In this document: piece by piece, positions 58,209-64,000 of the stretch
Layout: every line of letters begins with the position of its first letter
Numbering within the stretch: the first letter of the stretch is position 1
Assembly: GCF_029269835.1 (NCBI RefSeq)
Contig: NZ_JARJBB010000009.1
Location: 226,073 to 290,072 of the forward strand
Reading direction: 5' to 3'
DNA length: 64,000 bases
Origin: Streptomyces tropicalis
GTDB lineage: Bacteria; Actinomycetota; Actinomycetes; Streptomycetales; Streptomycetaceae
Made by a program: the position numbers and the translations under genes
Notes under the pieces: generated by a model
Seen by the model: the letters and a program-made list of their open reading frames with translations, nothing else
Database searches by the model: none
Told to the model about the DNA's origin: nothing

Positions 58209-59470
58209 CCACCGAGCTGCCCCGCACCAGGAACCAGCTTCCCCCCGAGTTCTTCACCGCCCCCGAGGGGGGCGACCTCCACGCCGGCAACGCCGGGTTG
58301 CGCGCCACCGGTTGCCCGGTGCACGCCATCAACTACCCGGTGGGGGGCGAGGGCTACGTGGTCGCCGACTACGCGACCACGCTCAAGGCCTTCAGCGACC
58401 CGCGGCTCTCCAAGCGGGTCGACAACGCCCCGGCCTGGTTCCGCGACCTCGTCAAGGACTCCAGCCCGGTCCTGGTGCGCAACATGCTGACCGCCGACCC
58501 GCCGGAGCACACCCGGCTGCGCAAGCTCGTCAGCCGCGCCTTCGTCCCGCGCCGCATGGAGCTGCTCCGTCCGCGCATCCAGGAGATCACCGACGAGCTG
58601 ATCGACGCCCTCCCCGAGCACGGCGAGGCGAACCTGATGGAGTTCGCCTTCGCACTGCCGATGCGCGTCATCTGCGAGTTCCTCGGTGTCCCGATCGAGG
58701 ACCGGCCGCAGCTGCACACCTGGGGCAACTGGCTCAGCGGCGCTCCGTACCCGGACGCCGAGTCCAACGAGAAGCTCAAGGACGCCAGCGAGAACATCGA
58801 GCGCTACCTGCTCGCCCTGCTCGCCGACCGCCGCGCCGACCTCGGCGACGACCTGGTCAGCATCCTGGTACGGGCAGCCGACGAGGAGGACCGCTTCACC
58901 AACGACGAACTGGTCTCCACCCTCGTCCTGCTGATCATCGCCGGGCACAAGACCACCGCCAACCTCATAGGCAGCGGCACCCACGCCCTGCTCACGCACC
59001 CGGACCAGCTCGACATCCTGCGCGCCCGGCCCGAGCTGGCGGAGTCCGCGGTCGAGGAGTTCCTGCGCTTCGAGTCCCCGGTCTACCGCGGCACCCTCCG
59101 TGTCGCCGCCGAGGACATGGAGCTGGGGGGCTGCCCCATCCCCAAGGAGAGCTTCGTCCACCTGCTCATGGGCTCCGCGAACCGCGACCCCGAGGCCTTC
59201 GAGAACGCCGACCGGCTGGACATCACGCGCACGGCCAACCGCCACCTCGCCTTCGGCCAGGGGCCGCACTTCTGCGTCGGCGCGCCGCTCTCCCGGGTCG
59301 AGGGCCAGATCGCGTTCAACACCCTGCTGCGCCGCCTGCCGGGTCTGCGCCTGGCCGTTCCGGCCGAGGAGATCCAGTGGCTCTTCGACAACTCCACCAG
59401 CCGCGGCCTGGTGCGGCTGCCGGTCGCCTACGACACCCGCCTGCCCGCCGACACCCCCGCGGAGCACTGA
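58205..59470 (+). CDS. Cytochrome P450 C
   Basis: A 421-residue P450 with all usual motifs: I-helix LLIIAGHKTTANLIG, K-helix VEEFLRFESP and heme loop FGQGPHFCVGAPLSRVEG. It is typical of macrolide- and peptide-tailoring bacterial CYPs. The ATG at 58205 overlaps the MFS stop. Its neighbours are a thioesterase, an SDR and a free A-T protein. This grouping is familiar from beta-oxidation of carrier-bound amino acids, so hydroxylation of that substrate is a reasonable but unproved guess. Confidence 0.93.
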   Translation: MTTELPRTRNQLPPEFFTAPEGGDLHAGNAGLRATGCPVHAINYPVGGEGYVVADYATTLKAFSDPRLSKRVDNAPAWFRDLVKDSSPVLVRNMLTADPPEHTRLRKLVSRAFVPRRMELLRPRIQEITDELIDALPEHGEANLMEFAFALPMRVICEFLGVPIEDRPQLHTWGNWLSGAPYPDAESNEKLKDASENIERYLLALLADRRADLGDDLVSILVRAADEEDRFTNDELVSTLVLLIIAGHKTTANLIGSGTHALLTHPDQLDILRARPELAESAVEEFLRFESPVYRGTLRVAAEDMELGGCPIPKESFVHLLMGSANRDPEAFENADRLDITRTANRHLAFGQGPHFCVGAPLSRVEGQIAFNTLLRRLPGLRLAVPAEEIQWLFDNSTSRGLVRLPVAYDTRLPADTPAEH

Positions 59471-59471
59471 C

Positions 59472-60209
59472 ATGAGCGACCGCACCACCCTCGTCTGCCT
59501 GCCCTTCGCCGGTGCCGGCGCCTCCTTCTACCGGCCGTGGCAGCGCCTCGCCGAACCTCTCGGCCTCGACGTGCTGCCCCTGCAGCTGCCGGGCCGCGAG
59601 CGCCGCATCGACGAGGAGCCGTTCCGCGACGCGCACACCGCCGCCGCCGCCCTCCTCACCGATCTGCAGGCCGCGCTCGGGGACGCCCCGCGCCCGCACC
59701 GTGTCGCCCTGTTCGGCCACAGCCTCGGCGCGGTGCTCGCCCACGAGCTGGCCCGCAGGCTCTGCGCGACCCCCGACGTGCGGCTCCTGCGGCTCTTCGC
59801 CAGCGGCTCCCCCCACCCCGCCCAGCCACGCACCCGCCGGGCCACCGGGCTCGACGACGACGCGTTCCTCCAGCGGGTCGGCGAGTTCGCGGGCTACGCC
59901 CACGAGGCCCTCCAGGATCCCGAGATGCGCGAGCTGATCCTGCCCACGCTCCGCGCCGACGTGGAGATGCACGAGTCGTACGTGCCCGCCGACGAACTGC
60001 CCCTGCCGGTGCCGGTCACGAGCCTGCGGGGCACCGCCGACACCCTCGTCACGCGCGGCGAGGCCGAGGCGTGGGCGCGGGTCACGGACGCCGGCTTCCG
60101 CCACGTGGAGCTGGCCGGCGGCCACATGTACCTGACCGAGTCGGCACCGGAACTCCTCCGGATCCTCGCCGGGGACCTGAACCGGACGCCGGAGGAACTG
60201 TGCGTCTGA
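59472..60209 (+). CDS. Type II thioesterase (second)
   Basis: A 245-residue TE II: LVCLPFAGAGASFYRPWQRLAE, nucleophile LFGHSLGAVLAHELARRL and base AGGHMYLTES. It starts 1 bp after the P450 C stop and overlaps the SDR gene by 10 bp. It may edit carriers or cut a finished amino-acyl group from the A-T protein. Sequence does not separate the two roles. Confidence 0.93.
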   Translation: MSDRTTLVCLPFAGAGASFYRPWQRLAEPLGLDVLPLQLPGRERRIDEEPFRDAHTAAAALLTDLQAALGDAPRPHRVALFGHSLGAVLAHELARRLCATPDVRLLRLFASGSPHPAQPRTRRATGLDDDAFLQRVGEFAGYAHEALQDPEMRELILPTLRADVEMHESYVPADELPLPVPVTSLRGTADTLVTRGEAEAWARVTDAGFRHVELAGGHMYLTESAPELLRILAGDLNRTPEELCV

Positions 60210-61024
60210 CCGGCCGGACCGTCCTGATCACCGGCGCCGCGCGAGGACTCGGCCGGGCGACCGCGCTGGCCTGTGCCGCCGAGGGTGCCGACCTCGCGCT
60301 CCTGGACCTGTGCGGCGACCTCGACGGCGTGCCGTACCCCCTGGGCACCCGGGGACAGCTGGAGCACACCGCCTCGCTGTGCCGCAAGAACGGCGCCGCG
60401 GTGCTAACCGCTGCCTGCGACGTGCGGGACCTGGCCTCCGTGGAGGCCGCCGTGGCCTTGGCCGAGGAGCGGTTCGGCGGCATCGACGCCGCCGTCAACA
60501 ACGCCGGGATCGCCGCCCCCTCGGGCAGGCCGGTGCACGAGATCGGCGAGGACGAGTGGGCGCTGATGATCGACGTCGACCTGTCCGGCGCCTGGCGGGT
60601 GATCCGCACGGTCGCCGGCGCGATGAGCGCCCGCCGCTCCGGTTCCATCGTCAACGTCTCCTCCACGGCCGGACTGGTCGGCTACCGGCACTTCGCCGGC
60701 TACGTCGCCGCCAAGCACGGTCTGATCGGGCTGACGAAGGCTGCGGCCCTCGACTACGCGCCCACCAAGGTCCGCGTCAACGCCGTGTGCCCCGGCTCGG
60801 TGCGCGACGACCCGACGGCCGAGGGCCGGATGCTCGCCGAGATCGCCCGGGCTCTGGAGGTGCAGGTCGGCGAGCACGAGCAGACGTTCACCGAGGCGCA
60901 GCCGATGAACGCCCTGATCGAGCCCGAGGACGTGGCCGCGGCGGTGGTCTACCTCGTCTCGGACGACGCCCGGCAGGTGACCGGCTCCGTGCTGACCGTG
61001 GACGGCGGGTTCACCGCGCGCTGA
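60200..61024 (+). CDS. SDR oxidoreductase of the mycofactocin-associated type
   Basis: A 274-residue Rossmann enzyme: TVLITGAARGLGRATAL, NNAG as AAVNNAGIAAP, Ser in IVNVSSTAG and YVAAKHG (YxxxK). After the second strand it has an insertion of about 25 residues (DLCGDLDGVPYPLGTRGQLE). The C-terminus is EPEDVAAAVVYLVSDDARQVTGSVLTVDGG. Both features mark the SDR subfamily linked to mycofactocin, whose NAD is tightly held. The GTG at 60200 has GGAGGA at ideal spacing. It probably oxidises a hydroxyl made by the P450 or carries out a reduction. Confidence 0.9.
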   Translation: MRLTGRTVLITGAARGLGRATALACAAEGADLALLDLCGDLDGVPYPLGTRGQLEHTASLCRKNGAAVLTAACDVRDLASVEAAVALAEERFGGIDAAVNNAGIAAPSGRPVHEIGEDEWALMIDVDLSGAWRVIRTVAGAMSARRSGSIVNVSSTAGLVGYRHFAGYVAAKHGLIGLTKAAALDYAPTKVRVNAVCPGSVRDDPTAEGRMLAEIARALEVQVGEHEQTFTEAQPMNALIEPEDVAAAVVYLVSDDARQVTGSVLTVDGGFTAR

Positions 61025-61075
61025 GCGACGGGCGAACGGCCGCTGTCCATTGTGGAAGAGAGGAAGGACACCCCC

Positions 61076-63757
61076 ATGGTGGGTGAGCAGTGCCACGCCC
61101 TGCGGCTGCGGCTGGACGGTGCGGTGACGGACGCGGAGCTGACCGCCCGCCTCGCCGCGGCGGGCCCCTGGCGGCTGTGGGTGGAGCAGGTCGCCTCCGG
61201 CTCGGACGAGCCGGAGGCGCTCCGGCGGCGCGACGCCGAGCTGAAGCGGCCGACCCGGGCCGTGCGCTGCGTGCTGCTGCGCCACCGGGACGGCGTCGCG
61301 GACCTGGTGGTGGTGGCCGACCGGTCGCTGCTCGACCGGGACGGCCTGGACCGCCTGGCAGGTGCGCTGGTCACCGGCGCGGACCCGGGCCTCGTCGGGC
61401 AGGGCCCGGCAGCCGTGCGCCGCGTCGCCGCGCCCCCCGCGGGTCCGGCGCCGGAGTGGGGCGGCGGCGCACGCGGCGCCACGGGCTGGGACACCAGCTG
61501 CCTCGACCTGCCCGCCGTCGCGGACCCGTCGGCGCTGCTCGCCGCCCTCGCCCTCACCCTGCACCGCTACGAGGGCCACGGCGCCGGCGGCGAGGTCACC
61601 GTCGCCACGGACCGGCGCGGCGCCCTCGCACACGCGGTCCCTGCGGACGCCACGCTGGCCGAGCTGCGCGCCGCCGTGCCCGCGCCGGCGGACCGGCCCG
61701 TGACCGTGGGCCTGATCGAGCCCGCGACGGGGGAGAGCGGGGCCGTCGCCGGGACGGAGTACCTGCCGTGTCTCGCGCCGCCGTTCCCCCTGACCCTCAC
61801 CGTGCTGCCGGGCGCTGCTGGCGGGAACCGGCTCTGGGCCGCATACCGCCGCAGCCACCTGGCGCCGGGAACCGTCGACGGCTTCCTGCGCCATCTCGCC
61901 CACGTGCTGGTCCGGTTCGGCGAGAGCCCTGCGATGCCGGCCGACGACGTCGAACTCCTCGACGCCGCCGAGCGCGAGCGGGTCGCGGCCCTCGGCCGCC
62001 CGGGCGCCGCCCCGGCCGGCACGCCCGAGCGGCTGACCGACGTCTTCGCCCGGGTGGCCGCCGCACGACCGGACGCCCCGGCAGTCGGGAACGGCCACAC
62101 CGCACTCACGTACGGCGAACTCGACCGGCTCGCCGACCGGCTGGCCCGCGGCCTCGTGGCGCGCGGGGTCGCCCCCGGCGACCGGGTCGGCATCTGCCTG
62201 GAGCGCACCACCGAACTCGTGGCGGCCGTGCTCGGCGTGCTCAAGGCGGGCGCTGCGTATGTGCCGACGGATCCGGCGTACCCGGCCGACCGGCTGGCCC
62301 ACACGGCGCGGGACGCCGGGCTGGAGCTGGTGATCACCCGGCACGGGGAGTACCCGGCCGAGGCGGGCGTCCCCGTCACCCCCGACGAGCTCCTCGACGG
62401 GGCAGGCCCCCTCGACGCCCTCCCCGGCCCCCAGGGCCCCGACGACCCGGCGTACGTCATCTACACCTCCGGCTCGACCGGCCGCCCCAAGGGCGTCGTC
62501 GTTCCGCACCGCAACGTCGTCGCGCTCGTCGACGCCACCCGCGACGAGTACGGCCTCGGCCCGGCCGATGTGTGGACCTTCTTCCACTCCGGCGCGTTCG
62601 ACTTCTCCGTCTGGGAGATCTGGGGCTGCCTGCTGACCGGCGGACGGCTCGTGGTCGTCCCGTACCTCGTCTCCCGCGAACCCGGCGAGTTCCGGGACCT
62701 TCTGGAGCGCGAGAGGGTCACCGTGCTCAGCCAGACGCCCTCGTCCTTCTCCCAGCTCCTGGAGACCGACCACGCCTCGCTCGCCGTGCGTCTCGTCGTC
62801 TTCGGCGGCGAGCCGCTGGACGCCCGGATGCTGCTGCGCTGGTTCGACCTGCACCCCGAGGCCGCGTGCCGCACGGTCAACATGTTCGGCATCACCGAGA
62901 CCACCGTCCACGTCACCGCGCAGACCCTGACCCGGGAGCTGGCCCTGGCCGGTTCGAAGTCCGTCGGACCGGCGCTGCACGGCTGGCATCTGTACGTGAC
63001 CGACACGCGCGGCAGGCTCGTCCCGCCCGGTGTCACGGGTGAGATCCGCGTCGGCGGTGCGGGCGTGGCCCTCGGCTACCTCGGCCGCCCCGACCTCACC
63101 GCCGCCCGGTTCACGGCCGACCCGTACGCCGGCGGCCGCCAGTACCGCAGCGGTGACCTCGGCCGGCTGCGGCCCGACGGGGCGCTCGAACACCTGGGCC
63201 GCATCGACAGCCAGGTGAAGATCCGCGGCTTCCGGATCGAGCTCGACGAGATCCGTTCCGTCCTCCTGGAGGACCCCGACGTCCGTGCGGCGGCGGTGGT
63301 GGTGCGCCGCGACGACCCCTCCGACCCCGCCACCGCCCGCCTCGACGCCTATGTCGTCCCGGCGGACAGGGACACCGCCGCGGTGCGCAAGCGGGCCGCC
63401 GCGGTGCTCCCCGCCTACATGCTCCCGGCGACCGTCACCGCCCTGGACTCCCTGCCGCTGACCGCCAACGGCAAGCTCGACGCCGCGCGGCTGCCGGAGC
63501 CGGCCCGCGGGGCGTCCGCTCCCGTGGCGCACCCCGCCGGGGGCGGGGAGACCGCGGCGGTCCTCCAGGAGGTCTGGTCGACGGTCCTCGGGACGCCGGT
63601 GGGGCTGGACGACGACTTCTTCGAGCTCGGCGGCAACTCCCTGCTGGCGGTGCGCATCAGCGCCGCGCTGCGCGGCCGCGGACTCTCCCCCGTACCACTG
63701 AGGGATCTGTTCCGCACGCCCACGATTCGCGAACTCGCCGAAGCCGGCGACGCCTGA
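61076..63757 (+). CDS. NRPS protein: degenerate C domain, A and T, threonine-like code
   Basis: An 893-residue protein. The first 310 residues look like a shrunken condensation domain; the catalytic motif is lost (LVVVADRSLLDRDG in place of HHxxxDG). The adenylation domain (320-810) has YVIYTSGSTGRPKG, FDFSVWEIWGCLL, MFGITETTVHV and YRSGDLGRL. The carrier has FFELGGNSLLAVR. The code read by eye is D-F-W-S-V-G-M-V-H-K, one change from threonine codes of the SyrB1 type. It probably activates one amino acid for use in trans. The ATG follows GAGGAAGGA. Confidence 0.93.
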   Translation: MVGEQCHALRLRLDGAVTDAELTARLAAAGPWRLWVEQVASGSDEPEALRRRDAELKRPTRAVRCVLLRHRDGVADLVVVADRSLLDRDGLDRLAGALVTGADPGLVGQGPAAVRRVAAPPAGPAPEWGGGARGATGWDTSCLDLPAVADPSALLAALALTLHRYEGHGAGGEVTVATDRRGALAHAVPADATLAELRAAVPAPADRPVTVGLIEPATGESGAVAGTEYLPCLAPPFPLTLTVLPGAAGGNRLWAAYRRSHLAPGTVDGFLRHLAHVLVRFGESPAMPADDVELLDAAERERVAALGRPGAAPAGTPERLTDVFARVAAARPDAPAVGNGHTALTYGELDRLADRLARGLVARGVAPGDRVGICLERTTELVAAVLGVLKAGAAYVPTDPAYPADRLAHTARDAGLELVITRHGEYPAEAGVPVTPDELLDGAGPLDALPGPQGPDDPAYVIYTSGSTGRPKGVVVPHRNVVALVDATRDEYGLGPADVWTFFHSGAFDFSVWEIWGCLLTGGRLVVVPYLVSREPGEFRDLLERERVTVLSQTPSSFSQLLETDHASLAVRLVVFGGEPLDARMLLRWFDLHPEAACRTVNMFGITETTVHVTAQTLTRELALAGSKSVGPALHGWHLYVTDTRGRLVPPGVTGEIRVGGAGVALGYLGRPDLTAARFTADPYAGGRQYRSGDLGRLRPDGALEHLGRIDSQVKIRGFRIELDEIRSVLLEDPDVRAAAVVVRRDDPSDPATARLDAYVVPADRDTAAVRKRAAAVLPAYMLPATVTALDSLPLTANGKLDAARLPEPARGASAPVAHPAGGGETAAVLQEVWSTVLGTPVGLDDDFFELGGNSLLAVRISAALRGRGLSPVPLRDLFRTPTIRELAEAGDA

Positions 63758-63795
63758 CCTCGGGCACCTCCCCCATCTCCCGTAAGGAACATCCC

Positions 63796-64000
63796 ATGTC
63801 GGTTCTCGATCCGGTCGGCACCGGTGCGTCGAGCGAGCGGGTGCCCTCCCGCAAAGCGGTCCACAGACGTGATCGGGTGATCATCCGTTTTGCGGGTGAC
63901 TCGGGTGACGGTATGCAGCTCACCGGGGACCGTTTCACGTCGGAGACGGCGTCCTTCGGCAACGACCTGTCGACCCTGCCGAACTTCCCCGCGGAGATCC
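63796..64000 (+). CDS. korA: 2-oxoacid:ferredoxin oxidoreductase alpha subunit, start only
   Basis: Only 68 residues lie in the window. After a short leader the sequence VIIRFAGDSGDGMQLTGDRFTSETASFGNDLSTLPNF is the opening of the gamma/alpha fused subunit of 2-oxoglutarate:ferredoxin oxidoreductase. This enzyme makes acyl-CoA and reduced ferredoxin. An AAGGAA site precedes the ATG. It begins 39 bp after the last NRPS gene on the same strand, so it may be cotranscribed with the cluster or mark its right border. Confidence 0.85.
   Translation, partial: MSVLDPVGTGASSERVPSRKAVHRRDRVIIRFAGDSGDGMQLTGDRFTSETASFGNDLSTLPNFPAEI

Noticed and set aside
43585..63757. Detoxin/rimosamide or salinosporamide-type cluster
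   Set aside because: The domain order, the lack of proline- or phenylalanine-type A domains and the absence of the characteristic tailoring genes do not fit either family.

Overview
The window is high-GC DNA with the marks of a Streptomyces chromosome. These are HspR-type inverted repeats in front of dnaK, a pSAM2-like integrative and conjugative element in a tRNA gene, GTG/TTG starts, a Mat-like deacetylase/glycosyltransferase locus and a modular NRPS-PKS gene cluster. The genus is an inference from these features; no species can be named.

Region 1 (1-12215) is mostly core chromosome. A heat-shock operon dnaK-grpE-dnaJ runs leftward, with dnaJ cut by the window edge. It is followed by a WecA/MraY-like phosphosugar transferase, a membrane-anchored iron-sulfur oxidoreductase, an MhuD/IsdG-like heme monooxygenase, a Yip1-like membrane protein, dcd with a phosphoribosyltransferase, and a tRNA-Gly(CCC). 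Between 9.1 and 10.6 kb lies old insertion debris: a GntR C-terminal remnant, a 147-bp inverted-repeat element, a small secreted protein and a sequence that recurs inside the downstream element.

Region 2 (12240-27286) is a complete actinomycete integrative and conjugative element of about 15 kb, bounded by a perfect 48-bp direct repeat of the tRNA-Gly 3' half. The left part holds the backbone: int, xis, a RepSA-like initiator, spd genes, an FtsK/TraSA-type DNA translocase, a conserved accessory gene and a GntR repressor with its operators. The right part is cargo: an anti-sigma-type kinase, zinc-binding proteins, a second GntR gene broken by an in-frame amber codon beside a DUF1152 gene, CPCC, DUF1877, cold-shock-like and secreted proteins. 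Two tRNA-like sequences and several repeats there look like scars of other insertions.

Region 3 (27.3-41.7 kb) holds a TetR gene divergent from a cupin-hydrolase-MFS operon, a decayed PIN toxin, an F420-type oxidoreductase, and a leftward three-gene envelope operon (proline-rich membrane protein, deacetylase-GT2 fusion resembling MatB, class A PBP). A DUF1877 gene, a 24-bp tandem repeat and an ECF sigma factor with a probable membrane partner follow.

Region 4 (41.7-63.8 kb) is a compact hybrid NRPS-PKS cluster. Leftward are a LuxR regulator and a P450, thioesterase and aldo-keto reductase. Rightward, after a small secreted peptide, come C-T, T-C-A-T (valine-like code), P450, KS-AT-ACP-TE (malonyl-type, no ketoreductase), an MFS exporter, P450, thioesterase, a mycofactocin-type SDR and a degenerate-C-A-T protein (threonine-like code). 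Start and stop codons overlap or nearly touch through most of this series. The likely core is a short peptide with one beta-keto malonyl extension and oxidative tailoring; I do not recognise the product. The window ends in the first codons of a 2-oxoacid:ferredoxin oxidoreductase alpha subunit.
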